DNA from: Streptomyces althioticus
GTDB lineage: Bacteria > Actinomycetota > Actinomycetes > Streptomycetales > Streptomycetaceae
Direction of reading: 5' to 3'
Assembly: GCA_014649355.1 (NCBI GenBank)
Contig: BMSW01000005.1
Location: 310,001 to 374,000, forward strand
DNA: 64,000 bases
The notes under the pieces were generated by a model. That model did no database searches. It was given only the letters and a program-made list of their open reading frames with translations, and was not told the origin of the DNA. Each line of letters begins with the position of its first letter. The first letter of the stretch is position 1. The position numbers were made by a program, and so were the translations under genes. Of this stretch, positions 27,488-35,586 are shown piece after piece.

Positions 27488-27552
27488 GACAGGCACCGGC
27501 CTCACGCTGGGAGACGAGCACACGAAGGAACGCGGAAAGACCCGTGTCGACG

Positions 27553-27581
27553 ACGGTAGGTTCGGGTAGGGACGCGGTCAA
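27553..27581 (-). promoter_or_regulatory. Sigma-70-type promoter for the racemase-like pair
   Basis: On the minus strand TTGACC (27576-27581) is followed after 17 bp by TACCGT (27553-27558), about 65 bp before the ATG at 27487. Several further GGTCA/TTGACC and GGTTAAC motifs cluster just upstream (27590-27620), perhaps an operator for the locus regulator. Confidence 0.45.
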
Positions 27582-27680
27582 TCCACCCGGGTCACCCCCC
27601 GGTCAACAACCGGTTAACTCGTCGTCACCGGTCCGCGCCGGGACCGCCGGACCGCACCGAGCCACCTGGAGACGAGGCCC

Positions 27681-28628
27681 ATGACCACGCCCACGCTGCT
27701 CGTCCTGGACGCCGAACCGCTCCCCCGTCTCGGCAGGCTCGCCGGACGGGTGCGGATCGAGCACGCGGACGGGTCGACGCTCGCCGAGCGGCTGCCGCAC
27801 GCGGACGTGCTGCTGGTGTGGGACTTCACCTCGCACGCGGTGCGCCGGGCTTGGCCGGGCGAGGGTCCCCGGCCACGCTGGGTGCACACGGCGAGCGCCG
27901 GGGTGGACCATCTGCTCTGTCCTGAACTCGCCGCGTCCGACACGGTGGTCACCAACGCGCGCGGCGTCTTCGACGGGCCGATCGCCGAGTACGTCGCCGG
28001 TCTCGTCCTCGCGTTCGCCAAGGACCTGCCGCGGACGCTGCGGCTCCAGCGGGAGCGGACCTGGCTGCACCGGGAGACGCGCCGGGTGGCGGGGACGCGG
28101 GCGTGCGTGGTGGGGTCCGGGCCGATCGGCCGGGCGGTGGCCGGGACGCTGGAGGCGCTCGGCGTGAGGACCGCGCTGGTGGGCCGGACGGCGCGGGACG
28201 GTGTGCACGGGCCGGGGGACCTGGACCGGCTGCTGGCGCGCGCGGACTGGGTGGTCGCCGCGGCGCCGCTGACCGAGGAGACGCGGGGGATGTTCGACGC
28301 CCGCCGCTTCGGGCTGATGCAGCCGTCCGCGTACTTCGTGAACGTGGGCCGGGGCGAGCTGGTGGTGGAGGACGCGCTGGTGCGGGCGGTGCGGGACCGC
28401 TGGATCGCGGGCGCGGCGCTGGACGTGTTCACGGCCGAGCCGCTGGCCGGCGGCAGCCCGCTGTGGGAGCTGGACGACGTGGTCGTCTCACCGCACATGA
28501 GCGGCGACACGGTCGGCTGGCGGGACGAACTGGCGGCGCAGTTCGTGGAGTTGTACGAGCTGTGGGAGGCGGGCCGGCCGCTGGAGAACGTGGTCGACAA
28601 GCGACGCGGGTATGTACCGGGTCACTGA
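27681..28628 (+). CDS. D-2-hydroxyacid dehydrogenase family protein
   Basis: 315 aa NAD(P)-dependent oxidoreductase. The Rossmann loop is VVGSGPIGRAVAG. Catalytic residues are visible in order: Arg in NVGRGELVVEDAL, Glu in LDVFTAEPLAGG and His in VVVSPHMSGDT. Ribosome site GGAGACGAGG precedes the ATG. It starts the plus-strand half of the catabolic cluster and is followed 20 bp later by the amidase gene. It would interconvert a 2-keto acid and a D-2-hydroxy acid. Confidence 0.88.
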   Translation: MTTPTLLVLDAEPLPRLGRLAGRVRIEHADGSTLAERLPHADVLLVWDFTSHAVRRAWPGEGPRPRWVHTASAGVDHLLCPELAASDTVVTNARGVFDGPIAEYVAGLVLAFAKDLPRTLRLQRERTWLHRETRRVAGTRACVVGSGPIGRAVAGTLEALGVRTALVGRTARDGVHGPGDLDRLLARADWVVAAAPLTEETRGMFDARRFGLMQPSAYFVNVGRGELVVEDALVRAVRDRWIAGAALDVFTAEPLAGGSPLWELDDVVVSPHMSGDTVGWRDELAAQFVELYELWEAGRPLENVVDKRRGYVPGH

Positions 28629-28648
28629 CGTCTTCCCAGGGAGTGTGG

Positions 28649-30037
28649 ATGTCCGAGCTCACGGAACTGACCGCGGCCCGGCTCGTCGACGGCTACCGCA
28701 AGGGCGAGTTCGGCCCGGTGGAGGTGACCCGCGCCGCGCTGCGCCGGGCCGAGGAGATCCAGCCCGAGGTGAACGCGTTCGTGCGGCTGCTCGCCGACGA
28801 CGCCCTGGAGCGGGCGGCGGCCTCCGAGGAGCGGTGGCGGCGGGGTGAGCAACTGGGGCCGCTGGACGGGGTGCCGGTCACGGTGAAGGACATCCTGCTG
28901 CTGCGCGGCGCGCCGACCCTGAAGGGGTCCCGGACCGTCGACCCGGCGGGGCGGTGGGACGAGGACGCCCCGTCGGTGGCCCGGCTGCGGGAGCGGGGCG
29001 CGGTGTTCCTCGGGAAGACGACGACGCCCGAGTTCGGCTGGAAGGGCGTGACGGACTCACCCCTCAGCGGGGTCACCCGCAACCCGCACGACCCGACGCG
29101 CACGGCGGGCGGGTCCAGCGGGGGCGCGGCGGCGGCCGTGGCGCTGGGCGCGGGGCCGCTGGCGCTGGGCACGGACGGCGGCGGCAGCGTCCGCATCCCG
29201 GCGGCGTTCTGCGGGATCTTCGCGCTGAAGCCGACGTACGGGAGGGTGCCGCTGTATCCGGCGAGCGCGTTCGGGACGCTGGCGCACGTCGGTCCGATGA
29301 CCCGGGACGCGGCGGACGCGGCGCTGCTGATGGACGCGATCGCCGCGCCGGACTCCCGTGACTGGTCGGGGCTCCCGCCGGCGCCGGGGCCGTTCTCGGA
29401 GGCGCTGGGCGGCGGGGTGCGGGGGCTGCGGGTGGCGTTCTCGCCGTCGCTGGGCGGGCAGGTGCGGGTGGACCCGGGTGTCGCGGCCGTGGTGCGGCGG
29501 GCGGTGGAGCGGCTCGCGGGACTCGGCGCGTACGTCGAGGAGACCGACCCCGACCTGGCCGACCCGGTGGAGGCCTTCCACGCCCTGTGGTTCGCGGGCG
29601 CGGCGCGGGTGACACAGGCCCTGGGCCGGGAGCAGCGGGAGCGGCTCGACCCGGGGCTGCGGGAGATCTGCCGGGAGGGGGGACGGCTGTCGGCGCTGGA
29701 CTACCTGGCGGCGGTGGACGTCCGGATGGACCTGGGCCGGCGGATGGGGCGCTTCCACGACACCTACGACCTGCTGGTCACCCCGACGCTGCCGGTCACG
29801 GCGTTCGAGGCGGGCGCGGAGGTGCCGCGGGGGTCCGGGCACCGGCGCTGGACCGGGTGGACGCCGTTCACCTACCCGTTCAACATGACGCAGCAGCCCG
29901 CCGCCAGTGTTCCGGTGGGCCTGGCGGACGGGCTGCCGGTCGGGCTGCAGCTGGTGGCCGCGCGGCACCGGGACGACGTGGTGCTGCGGGCGGCGCACGC
30001 GCTGTACGAGGCGGGGGTCACGCTCTCCGGAAGCTGA
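28649..30037 (+). CDS. Amidase signature family hydrolase
   Basis: 462 aa. The Ser-cisSer-Lys triad region is intact: Lys in PVTVKDILLLRG, serines in RTAGGSSGGAAAAVALG, and GTDGGGSVRIPAAFCGIFALKP. Length is standard for the family. AGGGAG lies before the ATG at 28649. It would hydrolyse a C-N amide bond, perhaps in the compound imported by the nearby transporter. Its 3' end overlaps the converging DUF3830 gene by 20 bp. Confidence 0.9.
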   Translation: MSELTELTAARLVDGYRKGEFGPVEVTRAALRRAEEIQPEVNAFVRLLADDALERAAASEERWRRGEQLGPLDGVPVTVKDILLLRGAPTLKGSRTVDPAGRWDEDAPSVARLRERGAVFLGKTTTPEFGWKGVTDSPLSGVTRNPHDPTRTAGGSSGGAAAAVALGAGPLALGTDGGGSVRIPAAFCGIFALKPTYGRVPLYPASAFGTLAHVGPMTRDAADAALLMDAIAAPDSRDWSGLPPAPGPFSEALGGGVRGLRVAFSPSLGGQVRVDPGVAAVVRRAVERLAGLGAYVEETDPDLADPVEAFHALWFAGAARVTQALGREQRERLDPGLREICREGGRLSALDYLAAVDVRMDLGRRMGRFHDTYDLLVTPTLPVTAFEAGAEVPRGSGHRRWTGWTPFTYPFNMTQQPAASVPVGLADGLPVGLQLVAARHRDDVVLRAAHALYEAGVTLSGS

Positions 30038-30512
30038 GCGTCTCCCCGGCGGCGCCGGTGCGCCACAGGTCGTTGCAGGCGTCGGCGAGGGCGTCCAGGC
30101 CCTCCACCACCTGCCCCCAGACGATGCCGGGGACCCAGCCGACGTCGCCGTTGAGGAGCAGGTTGTTCCGTTCGTAGAAGAGCGCGAGGTCCACCACGGT
30201 GCTGCCGGGGCGGACCTCGCGGTCGTAGCCGTAGGACGTGGTGCCCAACTCGGCGCCGGAGAAGGTGAAATAGCACAGGTCGCCCGGAATGGGGGTGACT
30301 GTGGGGTTCTCCAGGGGTGGCTCCCGGTCCGCGAAGGGCGGGAAGAGGGCGTAGATCTCGTTGCGGGCGTACTTGGCGTGGTAGACGTCGCCGGACAGCG
30401 GGAGAGATTTCCAGACGGCTTCGCAGGTGATCGGGGCACGGTCGTCGAGCAGTCGCGCGATGCCGGTCACTTCGCGCCTGACCAGGGAGATCTCGAGGAA
30501 TCGGTCGGCCAT
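30018..30512 (-). CDS. DUF3830 family protein
   Basis: 164 aa soluble protein of the cyclophilin-like DUF3830 family, to judge from EAVWKSLPLSGDVYHAKYARNEIYALFPP (core AVWKSLPLSGDVYHAKYA) and PGDLCYFTF, plus ERNNLLLNGDVGWVPGIVWG. Members are often found beside Asp/Glu racemase-like genes and amidases, as here. Function unknown. The ATG at 30512 is the MADRFLEI start; upstream in-frame residues are not conserved in character. Transcribed away from ehuB. Confidence 0.8.
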   Translation of the reverse strand: MADRFLEISLVRREVTGIARLLDDRAPITCEAVWKSLPLSGDVYHAKYARNEIYALFPPFADREPPLENPTVTPIPGDLCYFTFSGAELGTTSYGYDREVRPGSTVVDLALFYERNNLLLNGDVGWVPGIVWGQVVEGLDALADACNDLWRTGAAGETLSFRRA

Positions 30513-30609
30513 GCACCCCATGGTCCCGTGCCGGTCAAGACCGCCCCACCGCCGAACGGGGCCGAAACTGGCCGGAATAACTCGCATCGGTTCGGGTAGC
30601 CGCGCCGCC

Positions 30610-31524
30610 ATGGCTCCACCACTTCAACCACTGAGACGAATAACAGGGACCTCAGGGCCCTCGCGTCGGTCGCTGCTCGCGGGGGTCGCGGCGCTCGGCG
30701 CGCTGGGCGCGGCGGGGTGCTCGCGCGTGCCGACGGCGTCCACGACGGACGGCGGCGACCTGCTCGAGCGGCTCAGGGCGGCGGGCGTGGTCCGGCTGGG
30801 CATCGCCGGCGAGATCCCGTTCGGCTACATCGACAAGGACGGTGAGCTGACCGGCGAGGCGCCCGAGCTGGCCAAGGTCATCTTCAAACGGCTGGGGGTG
30901 GACCGGGTGCAGCCCGTGCCCACCGAGTTCGGCTCGCTCATCCCCGGGCTGAACTCCCAGCAGTTCGACGTCGTGGCCGCGGGGATGTACGTGAACGCCG
31001 AGCGCTGCGAGCAGGTCATCTTCTCCGACCCCGACTACCAGATGCTCGACTCCTTCATCGTCCGCAAGGGCAACCCGCTGGGGCTGCGCAACTACCAGGA
31101 CGTCGTGGAGAAGAAGGCGAAGTTCGCCACCGGCACCGGGTACGCGGAGATCGCGTACGCCGTGGAGGCCGGCTACAAGGAGAGCGACATCCTGATCGTC
31201 CCCGATCAGGTGGCCGGCCTGAACGCCGTCGAGGCCGGGCGTGTCGATGTCTTCGCCGGTACCGCGCTCACCACCCGTGAGGTGGTCAAGAAGTCGGGCA
31301 AGGCCGAGGCGACCGAGCCGTTCAAGCCGCTCGTCGGTGGCGAGCCGCACGTCGACGGCGGGGCGTTCGCGTTCCGGCCGACGGAGACGAAGCTGCGGGA
31401 CGCCTTCAACGTCGAGCTGGCGAAGCTCAAGAAGAGCGGCGAGCTGCTGCGCATCCTCAAGCCGTTCGGGTTCACCGAGGACGAGATGACCGATCTGACC
31501 GCGAAGGAGCTCTGCGGCGGATGA
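30610..31524 (+). CDS. ehuB: Ectoine/hydroxyectoine-type ABC transporter binding protein (EhuB-like)
   Basis: 304 aa. The N-terminus has a twin-arginine SRRSLLAG and a hydrophobic run ending in GAAGC, so a Tat-exported lipoprotein is likely. The mature part is a family 3 amino-acid binding protein (VVRLGIAGEIPFGYID, GEAPELAKVIFKRLGVD, FDVVAAGMYVNAERCEQVIFSDPDY by its core VVAAGMYVNAERC), the pattern of EhuB. Stop and the next ATG overlap. The EhuB name is a family call; the ligand here is unproven because the canonical ectoine hydrolase genes are absent. Confidence 0.82.
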   Translation: MAPPLQPLRRITGTSGPSRRSLLAGVAALGALGAAGCSRVPTASTTDGGDLLERLRAAGVVRLGIAGEIPFGYIDKDGELTGEAPELAKVIFKRLGVDRVQPVPTEFGSLIPGLNSQQFDVVAAGMYVNAERCEQVIFSDPDYQMLDSFIVRKGNPLGLRNYQDVVEKKAKFATGTGYAEIAYAVEAGYKESDILIVPDQVAGLNAVEAGRVDVFAGTALTTREVVKKSGKAEATEPFKPLVGGEPHVDGGAFAFRPTETKLRDAFNVELAKLKKSGELLRILKPFGFTEDEMTDLTAKELCGG

Positions 31525-32222
31525 CTTCCGGACTCTGGGAACGCGTACTCGACGGCGTCTGGGTCACGATCCAGCTGCTCGTGCTCAGCGCCCTGCTCGC
31601 CACCGCGGTGTCGTTCGTGGTCGGCATCGCCCGCACCCACCGGCTGTGGATCGTCCGCTTCCTCGCGGGCTTCTACACCGAGGTGTTCCGCGGCACCTCC
31701 GCGCTGGTGATGATCTTCTGGGTGTTCTTCGTGCTGCCGCCGGCCTTCGGCTGGCAGCTCGTGCCGCTGTGGGCGGGCACCCTGGCGCTCGGTCTGACCT
31801 ACGGGGCGTACGGCTCGGAGATCGTGCGCGGCGCGCTCGCCGCGGTCGACCCGGCCCAGCGTGAGGGCGGCATCGCCCTCAGCTTCACGCCCTGGCAGCG
31901 GATGAAGCTCATCCTGCTGCCGCAGGCGGTGCCGGAGATGATCCCGCCGTTCTCCAACCTGCTGATCGAGCTGCTCAAGGGCACGGCCCTGGTCTCGGTC
32001 ATGGGCATGGGCGACCTGGCGTTCAGCGCCAACCTGGTCCGCCTGGCGCTCCAGGAGAGCGCGGAGATCTACACGTACATCCTGCTCATCTACTTCGTCA
32101 TCGCCTTCCTGCTCACCCGGTCGATGCGCGGGCTGGAGAAGAAACTGAAGGCGGGCGTCGGCAAGGCGCCGAAGAAGAAGGCCGCCGACGTGCGCGTGCC
32201 CGAGGGAAGTGGTGTCTCGTGA
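31521..32222 (+). CDS. ehuC: Amino-acid-type ABC permease (EhuC-like)
   Basis: 233 aa, HisM/EhuC-type permease with about five membrane helices, a conserved EVFRGTSALVMIFWVFF segment and the EAA loop AAVDPAQREGGIALSFTPW. ATGA overlap with ehuB and GTGA overlap with ehuD. A charged Lys-rich C-terminal tail (KAPKKKAADVRV) is additional to the family core. Half of the heterodimeric channel. Confidence 0.85.
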   Translation: MTSGLWERVLDGVWVTIQLLVLSALLATAVSFVVGIARTHRLWIVRFLAGFYTEVFRGTSALVMIFWVFFVLPPAFGWQLVPLWAGTLALGLTYGAYGSEIVRGALAAVDPAQREGGIALSFTPWQRMKLILLPQAVPEMIPPFSNLLIELLKGTALVSVMGMGDLAFSANLVRLALQESAEIYTYILLIYFVIAFLLTRSMRGLEKKLKAGVGKAPKKKAADVRVPEGSGVS

Positions 32223-32869
32223 CGTGGGACTGGGGCGCGGTCGCCGACTTCATGCCGTACTTCTGGGACGGTCTGTGGGTCACCCTGCAGATCCTGGTGT
32301 TCGGTTCGCTGATCTCCTTCGTGCTGGGCCTGGTGTGGGCGCTGCTGATGCGGACGCCGACGCGCTGGGTGACCTGGCCGGTCGGCGCGGTCACGGAGTT
32401 CATCCGCAACACCCCGCTGCTGGTGCAGCTGTTCTTCCTCTTCTACGTGCTGCCCGAGTGGGGGATCACCTTCTCGGCGATGACCACCGGCGTCTTCGCC
32501 ATCGGGCTGCACTACTCGACGTACACGATGCAGGTCTACCGCGCCGGTATCGAGGCGGTGCCGGTGGGCCAGTGGGAGGCGGCGACGGCGCTGAACCTGC
32601 CGTTGCGCCGGACGTGGACCGTGGTGATCCTGCCGCAGGCCGTGCGCCGGGTGGTGCCCGCGCTCGGCAACTACGTCATCTCGATGCTGAAGGACACCCC
32701 CCTGCTGATGGCCATCACCGTGCTGGAGATGCTCGGCCAGGCGCGGCTGTTCGCCCAGCAGAACTTCCAGTTCACCGAGCCCCTGACGGTGATCGGCGTG
32801 GCCTTCATCGTCATCTCCTACCTGGCCTCCCTTGCCCTGCGAGCCCTGGAGCGACGCCTTGTCCACTGA
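32219..32869 (+). CDS. ehuD: Amino-acid-type ABC permease (EhuD-like)
   Basis: 216 aa permease with membrane helices and the segment FIRNTPLLVQLFFLFYVLPEWG (core FIRNTPLLVQLFFLFYVL), typical of polar amino acid permeases; the EAA loop is EAVPVGQWEAATALNL. GTG start inside the ehuC stop region. Second half of the channel. Confidence 0.85.
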   Translation: MTWDWGAVADFMPYFWDGLWVTLQILVFGSLISFVLGLVWALLMRTPTRWVTWPVGAVTEFIRNTPLLVQLFFLFYVLPEWGITFSAMTTGVFAIGLHYSTYTMQVYRAGIEAVPVGQWEAATALNLPLRRTWTVVILPQAVRRVVPALGNYVISMLKDTPLLMAITVLEMLGQARLFAQQNFQFTEPLTVIGVAFIVISYLASLALRALERRLVH

Positions 32870-33650
32870 CACCCACGCCCCGTTCGAAGAGAAGCCCGAG
32901 ACCCCGCGCGCGACCGGTGAGCTGATCCGGCTGGAGCGGGTCACCAAGCGCTTCGGGGACCACACGGTCCTGGACAACCTGGACTTCTCGGTCGACGCCG
33001 GCAAGCACGTGACGCTGATCGGCCCGTCCGGGTCCGGCAAGACCACGATCCTGCGGCTGCTGATGACCCTGCTGAAGCCCGACGAGGGTGTCATCACCGT
33101 CGACGGGCAGCAGCTGTTCCCGGCGCCGGAGAAGCAGGTCCGCGAGGTCCGCAAGAAGATCGGCATGGTCTTCCAGCAGTTCAACCTGTTCCCGAACATG
33201 TCCGTGCTGCGGAACATCACCGAGGCCCCGGTCACCGTGCTCGGCATGTCCAAGGACGCGGCCGAGGAGCGGGCGCGGGAGCTGCTGGAGATGGTCGGGC
33301 TGACCGACCACCTCGACAAGCGCCCGGCCCAGCTGTCCGGCGGCCAGCAGCAGCGGGTGGCTATCGCCCGGGCGCTGGCGATGCGTCCGCAGGTGCTGCT
33401 GCTGGACGAGGTCACCTCGGCGCTCGACCCGGAGCTGGTGGCCGGTGTGCTGGACGTGCTGCGGGACATCGCCCGCTCCACGGACATCACCATGCTCTGT
33501 GTGACCCACGAGATGAACTTCGCGCGGGACATCTCGGACCAGGTGCTGATGTTCGACTCGGGCCGGGTCATCGAGGCGGGCTCGCCGGAGAAGATCTTCA
33601 ACGAGCCGGAGCACGACCGGACGCGGCAATTCCTGAGCGCGGTCCTGTAG
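32859..33650 (+). CDS. ehuA: ABC transporter ATPase (EhuA-like)
   Basis: 263 aa. Walker A is IGPSGSGKTT, the Q-loop FQQFNLFPNMSV, signature QLSGGQQQRVAIARAL, Walker B VLLLDEVTSALDP and the switch His in CVTHEMNFARD. The start is taken as TTG 32859, with GGAG seven bases upstream and 11 bp of overlap with ehuD; a second TTG at 32832 is less well placed. Drives uptake through EhuC/EhuD. A 100-bp gap follows before the regulator. Confidence 0.87.
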   Translation: MSTDTHAPFEEKPETPRATGELIRLERVTKRFGDHTVLDNLDFSVDAGKHVTLIGPSGSGKTTILRLLMTLLKPDEGVITVDGQQLFPAPEKQVREVRKKIGMVFQQFNLFPNMSVLRNITEAPVTVLGMSKDAAEERARELLEMVGLTDHLDKRPAQLSGGQQQRVAIARALAMRPQVLLLDEVTSALDPELVAGVLDVLRDIARSTDITMLCVTHEMNFARDISDQVLMFDSGRVIEAGSPEKIFNEPEHDRTRQFLSAVL

Positions 33651-33845
33651 TCACGGAGCGCGCCCGGCGCGTCGCCCGAGGTCCACGGCCTGGGTCATAC
33701 CTGTGGCATATGCCAGAGGGTCGGCGCCGCAGTTCAGAGGGCCGCAATCTTGTCAACCCCCGCCTTCGACAACGCCTTTGACGGCTATCGTGGAGGGGAT
33801 TCGTTGACCGGATTGCGGCCCTACGAGCGAGCGCAGGGGGAAACC

Positions 33846-34604
33846 GTGGCGCTGAGGCACGAGCCGACCGCGTCGTACCACTCGGTCCAGGACGCACTGC
33901 GCGTCCTGGAGACGGTGGCGCGGCGTGGCACAGGAATCAACGAGACCGAACTGGCCCGCGAGACCGGCATCGCCACGGAGCGGCTGACCACCCTCCTGCG
34001 CATGCTGCGCCGCGAGGCCTACGTCGAGCAGATCACCGACGGCGCCTACGTCACCGGGGCGGCCTTCACCCGGCTCGGCTCCGCCGACGGACACCGGCAG
34101 GCCCTGCGGGACACCCTCCAGCGCACCCTCGACCGGCTGCGCGACTCCGTGGGCGCAGCCGTCTACCTCAGCCGGTACGTCGACGGCGAGGTCAGCGTCA
34201 CCCAGTACGCCGACTCCCCGGCCACCCCGAAGGTGAACGAGTGGGTGGACTTCCGCTACTCGGCGCACGCCACGGCGGTCGGCAAGAGCCTGCTCACCCA
34301 GCTGGACCACGAGGGCCGGCGCGACCACCTGGCCCGGCACCGCCCGGCCCGGCTCACCTCGCGCACCATCACCAGCGACCGCCTGCTGCTGTCGAAGCTC
34401 GCCGCGCAGCCGCCGACGGTGCCGGTCCTGGACCTCCAGGAGTACGCGGTCGGCACGGTCTGCGCGGCCGTCCCGCTCACCGCCGGGTCCACGGCGGGAT
34501 GCCTGGCGCTGTCCCTGCCGCTGGAGCACGCCCACCGCCTGCGCCGGGCCGCCGACACCCTCAACCGCAACGCCGCCCCCGTGCTGCTGTCGCTGGCGAT
34601 CTGA
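33846..34604 (+). CDS. IclR-like transcriptional regulator
   Basis: 252 aa. The N-terminal winged helix (DALRVLETVARRGTGINETELARETGIATERLTTLLRMLRREAYVE, residues ~15-60; core ETELARETGIATERLTTLL) and the C-terminal ligand domain (FRYSAHATAVGKSLLTQLD, VGTVCAAVPL) fit IclR. The GTG at 33846 has AGGGGGA just upstream; a TTG at 33750 would add 32 residues. It follows ehuA in the same direction and probably controls the importer and catabolic genes in response to the substrate. Confidence 0.8.
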   Translation: MALRHEPTASYHSVQDALRVLETVARRGTGINETELARETGIATERLTTLLRMLRREAYVEQITDGAYVTGAAFTRLGSADGHRQALRDTLQRTLDRLRDSVGAAVYLSRYVDGEVSVTQYADSPATPKVNEWVDFRYSAHATAVGKSLLTQLDHEGRRDHLARHRPARLTSRTITSDRLLLSKLAAQPPTVPVLDLQEYAVGTVCAAVPLTAGSTAGCLALSLPLEHAHRLRRAADTLNRNAAPVLLSLAI

Positions 34605-34704
34605 GCGGGCGGTCCGGGCCCCGGCGGGAGTGGTCGGGAGCACCCTCCGGGACCGGGTATGATTTTTCCCGTCGCCGACCGCGGAAGCGGACGGCGGGAG
34701 TCAT

Positions 34705-34778
34705 GCGCCGCTAGCTCAGTTGGTTAGAGCAGCTGACTCTTAATCAGCGGGTCCGGGGTTCGAGTCCCTGGCGGCGCA
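34705..34778 (+). tRNA. tRNA-Lys (CTT anticodon), copy 2
   Basis: Base-for-base identical to the copies at 24490 and 38060. Anticodon loop CTCTTAA. No encoded CCA. Confidence 0.97.
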
Positions 34779-34783
34779 CCGAG

Positions 34784-34814
34784 AAGGGCCTCTCGTGGGA
34801 GCGAGAGGCCCTTT
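34784..34814 (+). terminator. Terminator after tRNA-Lys copy 2
   Basis: Perfect 12-bp stem AAGGGCCTCTCG (34784-34795) with loop TGGGAG and complement ending in CTTT, five bases after the tRNA. It may also serve the LPMO gene reading from the other side. Confidence 0.8.
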
Positions 34815-34853
34815 GACGTGCTCGGACATCGGGGGCGCTGCCCCGGGCCGGTC

Positions 34854-35459
34854 CTAGAAGGTCACGTCGGAGCAGGCGTAGAACGCGTTGCCCGTGTCGT
34901 GGACCGTCCACACCGCGAGGATCACGTGGTGGCCGCTGAGTCCGCTGGGCAGCCGGCCGCTGTGCGACAGGGTCTGCGGCGGACGCTGGCCGTTGTAGGG
35001 GACGGTCAGGAACGGCGTGAGGTTGAGGTCGGACCGGGACAGGTTGTGGTTCTCGTTCCAGCCCGGCTTGGTGACGTAGTACTTGAAGTCGGTGGTGGCG
35101 TGCATCGCCGTGAACTGCCACCGGAAGGTGTACTGCTGGCCGCCGGTCACCCGGGTGGTGGGCCAGGCGCCGCCGGACGGGGTGCGCGGTGCGTCGAGGG
35201 GGGAGAAGGACGCGTTGCCGGCCGAACAGAGCTTGCCGTCGGCGGGGCCGGCCCCCGGGAAGCCCTTCGGGCCCTCGACGCTCTGCGGCTCCCACTGGAT
35301 GGCGCCGCAGTTGGAGACGCCGCCGTTCTGGCAGAGCTTCTGCCTGCTGACCGGCAGGTCGGTGTAGCCGTGGCCGCTGGCGCCGCCGGAGGAGAGCATG
35401 AGCGCTCCGGTCGTGGCCAGTCCCACCGCGGCCGCGTACAGCTTGGTCCGTTTACGCAT
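34854..35459 (-). CDS. lpmP: AA10 family lytic polysaccharide monooxygenase (LpmP-like)
   Basis: 201 aa exported copper enzyme. The signal peptide of 29 residues ends ASG, so the mature protein starts with His30 (HGYTDLPVSR), the first ligand of the His-brace. The second His is in FTAMHATTDFKYYVTKPGW. It has a single domain. AGGAG lies upstream of the ATG. It would cleave chitin or cellulose-like chains oxidatively. In S. coelicolor the corresponding protein (SCO2833, LpmP) is reported to act with CslA/GlxA in making hyphal-tip glycan; the symbol depends on that equivalence. A DasR-type operator lies just upstream. Confidence 0.87.
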   Translation of the reverse strand: MRKRTKLYAAAVGLATTGALMLSSGGASGHGYTDLPVSRQKLCQNGGVSNCGAIQWEPQSVEGPKGFPGAGPADGKLCSAGNASFSPLDAPRTPSGGAWPTTRVTGGQQYTFRWQFTAMHATTDFKYYVTKPGWNENHNLSRSDLNLTPFLTVPYNGQRPPQTLSHSGRLPSGLSGHHVILAVWTVHDTGNAFYACSDVTF

Positions 35460-35495
35460 GCTGCCGCTCCTGGAGTGTGGGGGAGATGTCAGGGT

Positions 35496-35511
35496 GCAGG
35501 TCTAGACCAAG
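35496..35511. promoter_or_regulatory. DasR-type (dre) operator upstream of the LPMO gene
   Basis: GCAGGTCTAGACCAAG matches the core of the DasR consensus ACTGGTCTAGACCAGT (complete GGTCTAGACC palindrome). It lies 37 bp upstream of the LPMO ATG. DasR is the GntR-family repressor of chitin and GlcNAc genes, so the LPMO is probably derepressed by amino-sugar phosphates. Confidence 0.75.
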
Positions 35512-35586
35512 TCTCAGGGTAGGGACGGTTGTTGAACATGTCCATACCAATCGCGGAGCCTGTTTTCCCCCGCGGATCCCCGCCGT

